Assembly: GCA_035551355.1 (NCBI GenBank)
Contig: DASZNF010000033.1
Coordinates: forward strand, 1-48,806
Origin: DATATV01 sp035551355
GTDB taxonomy: Bacteria > Actinomycetota > Actinomycetes > Mycobacteriales > Pseudonocardiaceae
DNA: 48,806 bases
Direction of reading: 5' to 3'
Shown: positions 1-7,911 of the stretch, piece after piece
How positions within the stretch are numbered: position 1 is the stretch's first letter
Layout of the letters: each line of letters opens with the position of its first letter
Made by a program: the position numbers and the translations under genes
The notes under the pieces: generated by a model
Database searches by the model: none
Told to the model about the DNA's origin: nothing
What the model saw: the letters and a program-made list of their open reading frames with translations, nothing else

Positions 1-1
1 C

Positions 2-43
2 ACCCTGCTGCGGCTCGACCCAAAAGTGGATGCGCCGGCCTGA
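2..43 (+). CDS. C-terminal end of an unidentified gene (cut by window edge)
   Basis: Frame 2 of the plus strand reads TLLRLDPKVDAPA and then stops at TGA (41-43), in codons with high G/C at the third position. It would be the tail of a gene entering from the left and converging with the sirtuin gene. Thirteen residues are too few to name a family, and the frame could be chance. Confidence 0.3.
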   Translation, partial: TLLRLDPKVDAPA

Positions 44-106
44 CTGTTTACGCGGTCTTGCGTGAACTGCAACGACTGCTCGTGCGCATGGCCGGCGCCT
101 GCCACA

Positions 107-133
107 TGTGTCAACGTCCATTCCCTTGACACA
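107..133. repeat. Inverted repeat between convergent genes
   Basis: TGTGTCAA (107-114) and TTGACACA (126-133) are exact reverse complements separated by 11 bases. They lie between the end of the left partial gene and the end of the sirtuin gene. The arms are A/T-rich for this genome and no T-run follows, so this is not a strong intrinsic terminator. A protein-binding site is equally possible. Confidence 0.35.
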
Positions 134-154
134 CAACGACCTAACAAAGCACTA

Positions 155-1033
155 CTAGGCCGGCAACCGGTCGACCAGCTCGGTGAGCGCGCGGCCCAGC
201 GGCAGGTCCACCCGGACCTCGGCGTACCGGTCGCCGCGCGTCTCACCGCGGTTGACTATCAGCACCGGCGTGCCCGCCTGCGCGGCTCGGCGCACGAACC
301 GCAGCCCGGACATCACGGTCAGCGAGGAACCCAGCACCAGCAACGCCGACGCGGAGTCCACCAGTTCGTAGCAGCGGCGCACCCGCTCGGCCGGCACGTT
401 CTCGCCGAAGAACACGACGTCCGGCTTGAGCACTCCACCGCCGCAGGCCAGGCAGTCGACGAGCCGGAAGCCGCGCACCGCGTCCTCGGCCAGGTCCACG
501 TCGCCGTCGGGGTTGATCCGGTCGACCTCGCCGCCGAAGCCGGGATTGCTCGCGCGCAGCCGCCGGTCCAGGTCCCCGCGCGGGGAAAGTCGTTGGCAGC
601 CAAGGCAGATCACCCGGTCCAGGCTGCCGTGCAGGTCGACAACGCCCGGGGTGCCGGTGGCCTGGTGCAGCCCGTCCACGTTCTGGGTGATCACGCCGGA
701 CAGGTAGCCGCGATCGCGCAGGGTGGCCACCGCCTGATGGCCGGGGTTGGGCCGGGCGCGGGCGATGGTGCGCCAGCCGAGGTGGCTGCGGGCCCAGTAG
801 CGCCGCCGGGCCGGGGCACTGGTCACGAACTCCTGGTAGGTCATCGGCGTGTGCTTGCGCAGGCTGCCCGCTTCGCCGCGGTAGTCCGGGATGCCGGATT
901 CGGTGGACAGGCCCGCGCCGCTGAGCACCACAACGCCCCGCCGGGCGAGTACCGGGACCACCTCGTCCAGGCTGGTGGTCCGCGACCAGGTCTCCCCGGT
1001 CGAGGTCCAGGTCAGCGTCGGTCGAGTCCGCAC
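155..1033 (-). CDS. Sirtuin, NAD-dependent protein deacylase
   Basis: This 292-residue cytoplasmic protein would remove acyl groups from lysines using NAD. Sirtuin hallmarks are present: VVVLSGAGLSTESGIPDYRG near residues 35-53, TQNVDGLH near 116-123, catalytic His135 in VDLHGSLDR, zinc cysteine pairs at C143/C146 and in the later CLAC, and a GSSLTVMSG NAD-site motif. The GTG start at 1033 is chosen because VRTRPTLTW matches the usual actinobacterial N-terminus; the frame stays open upstream but with non-homologous sequence. It is the last gene of a minus-strand operon, 28 bases after the cupin gene. Pairing with a sugar-type dehydrogenase operon is unusual and its substrate is unknown. Confidence 0.92.
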   Translation of the reverse strand: MRTRPTLTWTSTGETWSRTTSLDEVVPVLARRGVVVLSGAGLSTESGIPDYRGEAGSLRKHTPMTYQEFVTSAPARRRYWARSHLGWRTIARARPNPGHQAVATLRDRGYLSGVITQNVDGLHQATGTPGVVDLHGSLDRVICLGCQRLSPRGDLDRRLRASNPGFGGEVDRINPDGDVDLAEDAVRGFRLVDCLACGGGVLKPDVVFFGENVPAERVRRCYELVDSASALLVLGSSLTVMSGLRFVRRAAQAGTPVLIVNRGETRGDRYAEVRVDLPLGRALTELVDRLPA

Positions 1034-1061
1034 TCGGCCAAGCTTACGTGCGCGGACGACA

Positions 1062-1784
1062 TCACCGCGGGGCGAGCGGGTAGGTGTCCAGCCGGCCGCA
1101 CATGCCGAACCGGCGGTCGGCCTCGGCCGGCGGGTGGGCCACGCCGACCTCCGCGCGCAGCAGGTGCTCGAACTTCCCGTCCCGCAGTTGGGCCAGCTGG
1201 TCGCCGGTGCGCTGGGTGGCCGCGACCGGGCCCGCCCGCCAGATCCGTTCCCACTCGTCCAGCCGGTCGCGCTTGCACGCCAACGCGGCCCGGTAGAACC
1301 TCTCCAGCGCGCCGGTGTCCCCGGCGGCCATCCGGTCGGCCAGCTGCCGGAATCCGGCCACCGCGAGATCCCGGCGAGCCCGCGCGGATTCCTCGCTCGG
1401 CTCCGCCAGGACGGCGGCTTTCCGGTAGGCGTCCGGGTCGGCCAGGATCTCCGGGGCGAAGGTGAACACCGCGTCCCCGGCCTCGGGCAGGCCACTGTTC
1501 TGCATGACCACGATGGCCCGCAGCGCGCCGTCGGTGTTGACCGCGCGGTGGATGGTGCCCGGTCCGAACCAGACCACGGCGCCCGCGGTCAGCGGGGTCT
1601 CGGTCAGGCCGCCCGCGGTCAGGGTCTGCACCGCGCCCTCCCCGGACACCACCACGTAGGCCTCGGTGCAGGTCAGGTGCATGTGCGGCGAACCGCCGCA
1701 CAGTCCGTCGGCCGCCTCCCACGGATAGACCGACAACCCGGACACCGCCGTGGCGCCGGGAAAGGTCGGCGGGTCGCTCACCAT
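1062..1784 (-). CDS. Cupin-domain protein
   Basis: The N-terminal third of this 240-residue protein is a cupin barrel: PHMH, then TEAYVVVSGEGAV, then WFGPGTIHRAVN give the usual His-x-His, Glu and His metal ligands. The C-terminal half is charged and helical (ALERFYRAALACKRDR and following) and I do not recognise it. The ATG start overlaps the end of the upstream DUF6807 gene by 7 bases, so the two are probably translationally coupled. A role as a sugar isomerase or small-molecule sensor in the catabolic operon is inference; the substrate is unknown. Confidence 0.8.
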   Translation of the reverse strand: MVSDPPTFPGATAVSGLSVYPWEAADGLCGGSPHMHLTCTEAYVVVSGEGAVQTLTAGGLTETPLTAGAVVWFGPGTIHRAVNTDGALRAIVVMQNSGLPEAGDAVFTFAPEILADPDAYRKAAVLAEPSEESARARRDLAVAGFRQLADRMAAGDTGALERFYRAALACKRDRLDEWERIWRAGPVAATQRTGDQLAQLRDGKFEHLLRAEVGVAHPPAEADRRFGMCGRLDTYPLAPR

Positions 1785-2698
1785 TGCTGCGCTCCCTTCG
1801 CGTGTTCGATCCGGTCGGCGTCCCAGGCGGTGTCGGCGATCAGTACCCGGTAGCGCAACCGCAGCGTGTCCCCGGCGGCCAGTTCGCGCGGTTCCCAGAA
1901 CGCCAGCGACGGGTTCATGACCGGAATCGGCTCGGTTCGAACGAACCAGCGCAACGATTCGTCCACTGTGGATGGATCGGGCAGGAAGGCCACGGTGGAG
2001 CGGTGGTCGATTCCGTCGTGGGTGCCGACGAAGGCCAGCCAGTCCGCGGCCCGGCCCATCAGTTCCGGTCCGCGCTGCCCGCCCGAGGCGAGCACCTCGC
2101 CGCCGGTGAACGAGCACGGGCCGCGCCAGAAGAATCCGCAGTAGCCGGCTAGTTCCCGGCCGAACACGGTGGGACTGCCGAACTCCAGCGCCGCGCCGCG
2201 CACGTTGCGCAGTTCGGTGCCGAACTCCAGCACCCAGCTCCCGGCCGCGACGTCGACCTCGCGCACGCACACCGCGCGCCGCTCGGCGATCCAGTGCTCC
2301 CCGGCTGCGGTCACCCAGTCCACCTCTTCGGTGAAACCCGGCATGCCGTCCTCGGCGAAGGCCGGGAAACCTCGGTGCCGCAACGATCCCACGTTCGGCA
2401 GGTCGACGTAGCCCTGGCCGTGCACGTAGGAGCCGCCGCCCCAGAAGTTCTGCCCGGACAGGTGCGATGCAGTCATCGCCAGCCCCTTGTGCCAGCGGTG
2501 ATCGTGCGGCCGGTGCCCGGTGACCACCGCCCCAGACAGGTCGCGCAGCGGATGGAAATGCGGCGCCCGGCACTCGGATTCGCGAACGTCGGGCCCGTAG
2601 TCGTAGTGCAGCAGTTCGACATCGCAGGCGGACATGCGCACCGCGCGGGCCACCTCGTGCACCACCGAAACCGTTGCCGTGTCGAGCTTTTCCGTCAC
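1778..2698 (-). CDS. DUF6807 (PmoA-like) family protein
   Basis: This 306-residue protein has the family's pattern: an HFHPLRDLSG region, then a GHRPHDHRWHKGL block rich in histidines, FWGGGSYVHGQGY, a GYCGFFWRGP stretch, and ARAADW-like aromatic motifs near the end. Such proteins sit in sugar or inositol-like catabolic operons next to Gfo/Idh/MocA dehydrogenases, as here, but their activity is not established. The GTG start overlaps the upstream stop in a GTGA junction, which fixes the start. It is often annotated as a 'PmoA family protein' although it is unrelated in function to methane monooxygenase. Confidence 0.75.
   Translation of the reverse strand: MTEKLDTATVSVVHEVARAVRMSACDVELLHYDYGPDVRESECRAPHFHPLRDLSGAVVTGHRPHDHRWHKGLAMTASHLSGQNFWGGGSYVHGQGYVDLPNVGSLRHRGFPAFAEDGMPGFTEEVDWVTAAGEHWIAERRAVCVREVDVAAGSWVLEFGTELRNVRGAALEFGSPTVFGRELAGYCGFFWRGPCSFTGGEVLASGGQRGPELMGRAADWLAFVGTHDGIDHRSTVAFLPDPSTVDESLRWFVRTEPIPVMNPSLAFWEPRELAAGDTLRLRYRVLIADTAWDADRIEHAKGAQQW
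1962..1972. repeat. Dispersed palindrome TCCACWGTGGA, copy 1
   Basis: TCCACTGTGGA lies inside the DUF6807 gene. It is one of five exact copies in the window. Confidence 0.6.
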
Positions 2699-3813
2699 GC
2701 CTGGGTCCCTTCGCCGAGCGCGGTGGGCTCCGGCGCCCAGCCGGGCGTCCCGCCGTGCAGGTGGTGGTAGAACGGATCGTTCGCGCCGAGTTCGTCGCGG
2801 CGGACCGGCTGTCCGGTGAACGCCGACCGGTACAGCGCGGTCACCAGTTCCAGCGTGGTCCGCACGTCGAGTCCGCTGACCGGTGGCCGTTCGCCCCGGT
2901 CCATCGCGTCCAGCAGCAGGGCCAGCTGGTCGGCGTGCGAGCTGCGGTGGTCGGTGGGCGGCGGCCGCCAGTCGACCTCGTAGCCGGGCGCGGGAGTGCA
3001 CCGCCAGTGGGTGTTGTCGTAGCCGTAGAGGTGGGTCAGTTCCACGGTGGCGCGGGTGAAATCGAATCGCAGCCGGCTTTCCTCGCGGGGCGAGAGCACG
3101 CTGTTGACCACCGAGGCCAGCGCGCCGTTGGCGAAGCGCACCATGGCCATGGACACATCCTCGGTGCGCACGTCCCGGTCCAGCCGCCCGGCCATGGCCC
3201 GCACCTCGCGCCACTCGCCGAGCAACGCCAGCATCAGGTCCATCTGGTGGATGCCGTGCCCCATGGTCGGCCCGCCGCCCTCGGTCTCCCACCGCCCGCG
3301 CCAGGGCACCTCGTAGTAGGCCCGGTCGCGGTACCAGGTGGTGTCGCAGATCGCGACCAGCGGACGGCCCAGTGCCCCGGAGGCGATCAGCGAGCCGAAA
3401 TACCGCGCGGCGGCGCCGAACCGGTGCTGGAACACCACCCCGCAGTACGGGCCGCCGGCCCGCTCGGCGGCCTGGATCCGGTCGAACTCGGCCAGCGACA
3501 GGCAGGGCGGCTTCTCCACCAGCACCCACGCCCCGGCCCGCAGGCACTGCACAACCTGATCGACGTGCAGCGCGGGCGGCGTGCACACCGCGACCAGATC
3601 CGGCGACCCGGCCGCGAGCAGGTCCGCCACCGAGGAGTACCCGGCCGGAATCCGGTGCCGGGTCTGGAAAGCGGCCAGCCGCGCGGTGTCCACGTCCACC
3701 GCCGCGACCAGTCTGACCCGATCCCCCTGCGCCTGTAACGCGGGCACGTGACTGTTCTCGGCGATTCCGCCCGTACCGACGATCGCCACCCGGACCGGCC
3801 TGCTGATCTGCAT
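2695..3813 (-). CDS. Gfo/Idh/MocA family NAD(P)-dependent oxidoreductase
   Basis: This 372-residue protein opens with a Rossmann fold: VAIVGTGGIAENSHVPAL at about residues 8-25, a DVDTARL strand end, and the diagnostic EKP motif in VLVEKPPCL near residue 95-105. The C-terminal half has the family's substrate-binding sheet with the GHGIHQMDL motif containing the catalytic-type histidine/aspartate region. It would oxidise or reduce a sugar, sugar acid or cyclitol. It is the first gene of the operon running leftwards through the DUF6807, cupin and sirtuin genes. The ATG at 3813 is the only good start. The specific substrate cannot be read from sequence. Confidence 0.88.
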   Translation of the reverse strand: MQISRPVRVAIVGTGGIAENSHVPALQAQGDRVRLVAAVDVDTARLAAFQTRHRIPAGYSSVADLLAAGSPDLVAVCTPPALHVDQVVQCLRAGAWVLVEKPPCLSLAEFDRIQAAERAGGPYCGVVFQHRFGAAARYFGSLIASGALGRPLVAICDTTWYRDRAYYEVPWRGRWETEGGGPTMGHGIHQMDLMLALLGEWREVRAMAGRLDRDVRTEDVSMAMVRFANGALASVVNSVLSPREESRLRFDFTRATVELTHLYGYDNTHWRCTPAPGYEVDWRPPPTDHRSSHADQLALLLDAMDRGERPPVSGLDVRTTLELVTALYRSAFTGQPVRRDELGANDPFYHHLHGGTPGWAPEPTALGEGTQA

Positions 3814-3932
3814 CGGCGCCTCGACTCCTCGTCACTCCATTGTGGACATAGGGGGTGGGCCGGAAAATCGCTTGGGCCACCGTATATCGGCGGCCCACTG
3901 TGCCGCCATGACGATCACCGTGCTGGTGCGCC

Positions 3933-4253
3933 GTGGCCGGGTCTGTCCGGTCGCGCCGCGACCGGGGCTGGCATCCGCTCGTTGACCCCTGGGCGGCCCG
4001 GGTGGTGGCCGGTCCGCCCTTTGCCATCGCCAGTCCGTTGCTGCGACTGCCGCTTACCCCGTGGTCCCAGTTGGCCGCGGCCGATCTGGTGTTGCCGCGC
4101 GCCGTGGTGCGCCGGTTCGTGCGGCAGTGGAGGGATGGCGCGAGTGCGGCCCAGCGGCGCTGGTCGCTACGCTGTGGCCGCCCGTTGCCGAGGACGGCGT
4201 TCCGGCCGCCGCCGCGGGCCGACTCCGATGTGCTGCTGGTGCGCCGCCGCTGA
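3933..4253 (+). pseudogene. Remnant of an Erm-like 23S rRNA adenine N6-methyltransferase
   Basis: From GTG at 3933 a 106-codon frame with clean actinobacterial third-position bias encodes only the second half of an Erm/KsgA-type enzyme. VVAGPPFAIASPLLRL (24-39) lines up with the catalytic N-(I/L)-P-F/Y segment, DLVLPRAVVRRF with the following helix, and RTAFRPPPRADSDVLLVRR with the family C-terminus. The N-terminal SAM-binding motif I is absent, since the frame is closed by TGA at 3909-3911. The catalytic Asn is replaced (AGPPF instead of NxPF). It is therefore almost certainly inactive. Full Erm proteins are about 250-290 residues. A divergent KsgA paralogue is the alternative source. Confidence 0.55.
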
Positions 4254-4270
4254 CCAGCGCTCCCCGACTA

Positions 4271-4287
4271 TTGACACAGGGTGTCAA
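4271..4287. promoter_or_regulatory. Probable MftR operator upstream of mftD1
   Basis: TTGACACAGGGTGTCAA is a perfect 7-3-7 palindrome centred 52 bases before the mftD1 start. Its TTGACA could itself be a -35 element, so a repressor bound here would block the promoter. It matches the palindrome between mftR and mftA at 12 of 17 positions (consensus TNGNCACAGNGTGNCNA). Assignment to MftR is inference from that shared pattern. Confidence 0.6.
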
Positions 4288-4330
4288 ATAAGGTTTGTTG
4301 GGGTCCAGCGCTGTTCGAGGAGGAACACCG

Positions 4331-5512
4331 ATGGCAAACGCGTGGTTCGAGACCGTGGCCGAAGCCCAGCGACGGGCCAAGAAGCGGCTGCCCAAATCGG
4401 TCTACAGCGCGCTGGTCGCCGGGTCCGAGCGCGGCCTGACCGTCGAGGACAACGTCGCCGCGTTCGGCGAACTCGGCTTCGCCCCGCACGTGGCCGGCCT
4501 GTCCGGCAAGCGCGATCTGGACACCACGCTCATGGGCCAGCCGCTGTCCATGCCGGTGGTCATCTCCCCCACCGGCGTGCAGGCCGTGCACCCCGACGGC
4601 GAGGTGGCGGTCGCCCGCGCGGCGGCCGCGCGCGGCATCGCGATGGGCCTTTCTTCCTTTGCCAGCAAGTCGATCGAGGAGGTCGCGGCGGCCAATCCGC
4701 AGACCTTCTTCCAGATGTACTGGGTGGGCAGCCGGGATGTGCTGGTGCAGCGGATGGAACGGGCCCGCAAGGCCGGTGCGGTCGGGCTGATCATGACACT
4801 GGACTGGTCGTTCTCCAACGGCCGGGACTGGGGCAGCCCGAGCATTCCGGAGAAAATGGACCTCAGGGCCATGCTCAAGTTCGCCCCGGAGGGCGTGACC
4901 CGGCCCAGGTGGTTGTGGGACTTCGCCCGGACCGGGCACGTGCCAGACCTGACCACCCCGAACCTCACCCCGCCCGGCGGCACCGCGCCGACCTTCTTCG
5001 GCGCCTACGGCGAGTGGATGCAGACTCCGTTGCCTACCTGGGAGGACGTGGCCTGGCTGCGCGAGCAGTGGGACGGGCCGTTCATGCTCAAGGGCGTGAC
5101 CCGGGTGGACGACGCCAAGCGCGCGGTGGAGGCGGGAGTCACCGCGATCTCGGTGTCCAACCACGGCGGCAACAACCTGGACGGCACCCCGGCCACCATC
5201 CGCGCCCTGCCCGCGATCGCCGACGCGGTCGGCGAGGACGTGGAAATCGTGCTGGACGGCGGAATCCGGCGCGGCGGCGACGTGGTCAAGGCCCTCGCCC
5301 TTGGCGCCCGCGCGGTGCTGATCGGCCGCGCCTACCTGTGGGGCCTGGCCGCCAACGGGCAGGCCGGGGTGGAGAACGTGCTGGACATCCTGCGCGGCGG
5401 CATCGACTCCGCGGTGCTGGGCCTGGGCCGGACCTCGGTGCACGAGCTGACCCGGGACGACGTGGTCGTTCCGCCCGGTTTCACCCGGACCCTCGGCGTC
5501 CCGGCGGAATGA
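4331..5512 (+). CDS. mftD: Pre-mycofactocin synthase MftD, copy 1
   Basis: MftD is a flavin (FMN) enzyme of the alpha-hydroxy-acid oxidase fold that oxidatively deaminates the cyclised MftA product to give pre-mycofactocin. The 393 residues match mycobacterial MftD throughout: NAWFETVA at the start, ISPTGVQAVHP near 79-88, GLSSFAS at 107-112, FFQMYW with Tyr130, LDWSFSNGRDWGSP, FMLKGV, and the active-site SNHGGNNLDGTP. The ATG at 4331 is preceded by GAGGAGGA, a strong ribosome site, and begins the MANAWF N-terminus typical of the family. It lies upstream of, and apart from, the main mft operon, behind its own palindrome. A second copy closes the operon at 10806-11966. Confidence 0.95.
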   Translation: MANAWFETVAEAQRRAKKRLPKSVYSALVAGSERGLTVEDNVAAFGELGFAPHVAGLSGKRDLDTTLMGQPLSMPVVISPTGVQAVHPDGEVAVARAAAARGIAMGLSSFASKSIEEVAAANPQTFFQMYWVGSRDVLVQRMERARKAGAVGLIMTLDWSFSNGRDWGSPSIPEKMDLRAMLKFAPEGVTRPRWLWDFARTGHVPDLTTPNLTPPGGTAPTFFGAYGEWMQTPLPTWEDVAWLREQWDGPFMLKGVTRVDDAKRAVEAGVTAISVSNHGGNNLDGTPATIRALPAIADAVGEDVEIVLDGGIRRGGDVVKALALGARAVLIGRAYLWGLAANGQAGVENVLDILRGGIDSAVLGLGRTSVHELTRDDVVVPPGFTRTLGVPAE

Positions 5513-5517
5513 CCGCG

Positions 5518-6126
5518 CTAGCCGGCGAATCCCGAGCCCAGCGCGCGCAACGCGCGGTCAAGGTAGACGGTGAGATCGGCGTCCTCCATGGCCACCCAGT
5601 GCTCGTAGGCGGCGCGGCAGGCGGCCAGTGTGGTGCGGCCGATCGCCAGCGGGTACAGCGAGTCCGGGTTCTCCCCCAGCCGCTGCGCGGCGAACGCGCA
5701 CACCGCACGCTCCCAGGCGTCGTAGTGCGGCGCGGCGCTGGCCTGCAGGGCCGACACCGAGCTGATCAGGTTCATCCGGGTGCGCAGTTCCGGCACGTCC
5801 TCGGCCTGGTACTGGTTCACCCCGACCACCACCTGCCGGATCGCCTCCATCACCGGCAGGTCCGGGCCGACCGCGTCGAACGCGTCGCGCAACTGGTCGA
5901 CCTCGTTGTCGAACTCGTGCCACAGCACGGCGGACTTGGAGTCGAAGTAGCGGAAGAAGGTGCGCCGGCTGACCCCGGCGGCGGTGGCGATGTCCTCCAC
6001 TGTGGTCTCGTCGAAACCCCGCTCGGTGAACAGTCGCAGCGCGATCAGTTCCAGGGCGCGGGCGCTGGTGCCGGAGGGCCTGCCCCGGCGCGGCGGTTGC
6101 GCCGACCGGGTCACCGGGCGGTTCAT
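5518..6126 (-). CDS. mftR: Mycofactocin system TetR-type regulator MftR
   Basis: This 202-residue TetR-family repressor has the MftR-type N-terminal helix-turn-helix: ALRLFTERGFDETTVEDIA, AAGVSRRTFFRYFDSKSAVLW. The C-terminal ligand domain (MNLISSVSALQAS, NPDSLYPLAIGR) is MftR-like; in mycobacteria MftR senses long-chain acyl-CoA and represses mft genes. The ATG at 6126 (MNRPVTRSAQ) is preferred over the open extension to 6183, which runs into the palindrome. It is divergent from mftA and convergent with mftD1 (5 bases between stops). It probably represses both flanking mft units. Confidence 0.92.
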   Translation of the reverse strand: MNRPVTRSAQPPRRGRPSGTSARALELIALRLFTERGFDETTVEDIATAAGVSRRTFFRYFDSKSAVLWHEFDNEVDQLRDAFDAVGPDLPVMEAIRQVVVGVNQYQAEDVPELRTRMNLISSVSALQASAAPHYDAWERAVCAFAAQRLGENPDSLYPLAIGRTTLAACRAAYEHWVAMEDADLTVYLDRALRALGSGFAG

Positions 6127-6173
6127 CGCGCTCCCAACCTTGATTTCAGCACCCCGCGACGTTAACGTACCCC

Positions 6174-6196
6174 TATTCGTCACAGTGTGACGAATA
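6174..6196. promoter_or_regulatory. Probable MftR operator between mftR and mftA
   Basis: A perfect 23-bp palindrome centred on G6185, with half-sites TATTCGTCACA and TGTGACGAATA, lies 48 bases upstream of mftR and 39 bases upstream of mftA. Its core matches the site before mftD1. Its position would let one bound MftR control both divergent promoters. MftR as the binding protein is inference from position and family precedent. Confidence 0.7.
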
Positions 6197-6234
6197 TCTG
6201 GGTCGCTCGATTCGCCGCCCGAAAGGAGTCAACG

Positions 6235-6339
6235 ATGACTGATCACCCCGCTCCCGCCGCCGACCAGGCCGACGCCGAACTGGTGGAAGACGTGCTGGTC
6301 GAAGAGGTTTCCATCGACGGCATGTGCGGTGTCTACTAA
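6235..6339 (+). CDS. mftA: Mycofactocin precursor peptide MftA
   Basis: This 34-residue ribosomal peptide is the substrate from which mycofactocin is made. It has the acidic leader (AELVEDVLVEEV) recognised by MftB and the invariant C-terminal core ending IDGMCGVY. The terminal Val-Tyr is decarboxylated and cross-linked by MftC, then released by MftE. A GAAAGGAG ribosome site precedes the ATG. The last 11 bases overlap the start of mftB. Confidence 0.97.
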   Translation: MTDHPAPAADQADAELVEDVLVEEVSIDGMCGVY

Positions 6340-6616
6340 CGTCTCCGCGCCGGTCTTCGACCTGGATGGCGCCTGGCGGTTGCACCCTCAGGTGTCCATC
6401 CGGCCGGAGCGGTTCGGCGCGCTGCTGTACCACTTCGGCACCCGCAGGCTCTCGTTCCTGAAGAACCCGACCCTGCTGGCCGTGGTCCGGGCGCTGGACA
6501 CCCAGCCCACCGCCCGCGCGGCCTGCCAGTCCGCCGGGGTGCCGGACGAGCGGATCGGCGACTACCGCGCCGCCCTCGCCACCCTGGCCGACTCCACCAT
6601 GATCTGTCCACAGTAG
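6329..6616 (+). CDS. mftB: Mycofactocin peptide chaperone MftB
   Basis: MftB is a small PqqD-like RiPP recognition protein that binds the MftA leader and presents it to the radical SAM enzyme MftC. The 95 residues match the family: WRLHPQVSIRPERFGALLYHFGTRRLSFLK near residues 16-45 is the characteristic block. The GTG start lies inside the mftA reading frame, giving an 11-base overlap and likely translational coupling. A 62-base gap separates it from mftC. The end of the gene carries a near-match (TCCACAGTAGA) to the dispersed palindrome described elsewhere in the window. Confidence 0.95.
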   Translation: MSTNVSAPVFDLDGAWRLHPQVSIRPERFGALLYHFGTRRLSFLKNPTLLAVVRALDTQPTARAACQSAGVPDERIGDYRAALATLADSTMICPQ

Positions 6617-6678
6617 ACACTGTTGGACATCTTTCCCTTTACCCGCCGCCGTTCACGACGAGGTGAGAGGACGGTCCC

Positions 6679-7911
6679 GTGACCTCGCTTGCCGAACCCC
6701 CCGCCCGGGTGGGCTCCCTGGTCGACCAGTTCCAGTTCGGACTGGACGCGCCGATCTGCCTAACCTGGGAACTCACCTACGCCTGCAACCTGTCCTGTGT
6801 GCACTGCCTGTCCAGCTCCGGGCGGCGCGATCCACGCGAGCTGAGCACCGCCGAGTGCAAGGCCGTCATCGACGAGCTCGAACGCATGCAGGTCTTCTAC
6901 GTCAACATCGGCGGCGGGGAACCGACCGTGCGCCCGGACTTCTGGGAACTGGTCGACTACGCCACCGAGCACCACGTGGGCGTGAAGTTCTCCACCAACG
7001 GCGTGAAGATCACCCCGGAGATCGCCGAAAAACTGGCCGCCAGCGACTACGTGGACGTGCAGATCTCGCTGGACGGTGCGACCGCGGAGGTCAACGACGT
7101 GGTCCGCGGCCCCGGCTCGTACGCGACCGCGCTGCGGGCCATGGAAAATCTGGCCGCCGCCGGGTTCGCCGGGTTCAAGATCTCGGTGGTCGTCACCCGG
7201 CAGAACGTGGGCCAGCTGGACGAGTTCAAGGCGATCGCCGACCGGTTCGGCGCGCAACTGCGCATCACCCGGCTGCGCCCGTCCGGCCGCGGCGCGGACG
7301 TGTGGGACGAACTGCACCCCACCGCCGCCCAGCAGCGCGAGCTCTACGACTGGCTGGTGGCCCGCGGGGAGAACGTGCTCACCGGCGACTCGTTCTTCCA
7401 CCTGGCCGCGTTCGGCGAAGCCCTGCCCGGGCTGAACCTGTGCGGGGCCGGGCGGGTGGTGTGCCTGATCGACCCGGTGGGCGATGTGTACGCCTGCCCG
7501 TTCGCCATCCACGAGAACTTCCTGGCCGGGAACGTCCGCGGCGAGGGCGGTTTCCAGGGTGTGTGGCAGGAATCGGAGCTGTTCACCGATCTGCGCAAGC
7601 CGCAGACCGGCGGCGCCTGCCAGTCCTGCTCGGCCTACGACTCGTGCCGGGGCGGCTGCATGGCCGCCAAGTTCTTCACCGGGCTGCCGCTCGACGGGCC
7701 GGATCCGGAGTGCGTCAAGGGTTTCGGCGAGGCCGCGCTGTCCGCGGTGTCCGATTCACCGCCAAAGCCGTCGCTGGATCACTCGCACCGCGGCCGCAAG
7801 GCCAAGGCCGTGCCGGTGACCATCGGCTGGGGCCCGCAGCAGGAGCGTTCGGCGCCCGACCGGGCCTGCGACGAGAGCCCGCTCGCCGGTTTCCGGCCGC
7901 CGGCCGGATGA
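6679..7911 (+). CDS. mftC: Mycofactocin radical SAM maturase MftC
   Basis: MftC uses S-adenosylmethionine and iron-sulfur clusters to decarboxylate the MftA terminal tyrosine and then form the Val-Tyr carbon-carbon bond. The 410-residue protein has the radical SAM cluster motif CNLSCVHC (C36, C40, C43), the GGGEP SAM motif, and a C-terminal SPASM domain with many cysteines (CGAGRVVC, DVYACPF, CQSCSAYDSCRGGC) for auxiliary clusters. The GTG start at 6679 gives the family N-terminus and follows a GGTGAGAGGA stretch. The stop overlaps the mftE start as ATGA. A basic tail of about 60 residues (SHRGRKAKAVPV and beyond) extends past the SPASM domain. Confidence 0.96.
   Translation: MTSLAEPPARVGSLVDQFQFGLDAPICLTWELTYACNLSCVHCLSSSGRRDPRELSTAECKAVIDELERMQVFYVNIGGGEPTVRPDFWELVDYATEHHVGVKFSTNGVKITPEIAEKLAASDYVDVQISLDGATAEVNDVVRGPGSYATALRAMENLAAAGFAGFKISVVVTRQNVGQLDEFKAIADRFGAQLRITRLRPSGRGADVWDELHPTAAQQRELYDWLVARGENVLTGDSFFHLAAFGEALPGLNLCGAGRVVCLIDPVGDVYACPFAIHENFLAGNVRGEGGFQGVWQESELFTDLRKPQTGGACQSCSAYDSCRGGCMAAKFFTGLPLDGPDPECVKGFGEAALSAVSDSPPKPSLDHSHRGRKAKAVPVTIGWGPQQERSAPDRACDESPLAGFRPPAG

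Noticed and set aside
126..154. TTGACA at 126-131 as a rightward promoter
   Set aside because: No acceptable -10 element at the right distance and no plus-strand gene follows; the hexamer is better explained as one arm of the inverted repeat.
1778..4027. Minus-strand open frame of 749 codons
   Set aside because: Only its last 307 codons encode the DUF6807 protein. The upstream part is an arginine/glycine-rich shadow of the Gfo/Idh/MocA gene and is not homologous.
3748..6165. Plus-strand open frame of 805 codons
   Set aside because: It is an off-frame shadow of mftD1 and of the antisense of mftR, with Arg/Gly/Pro-rich low-complexity translation typical of high-GC shadows.
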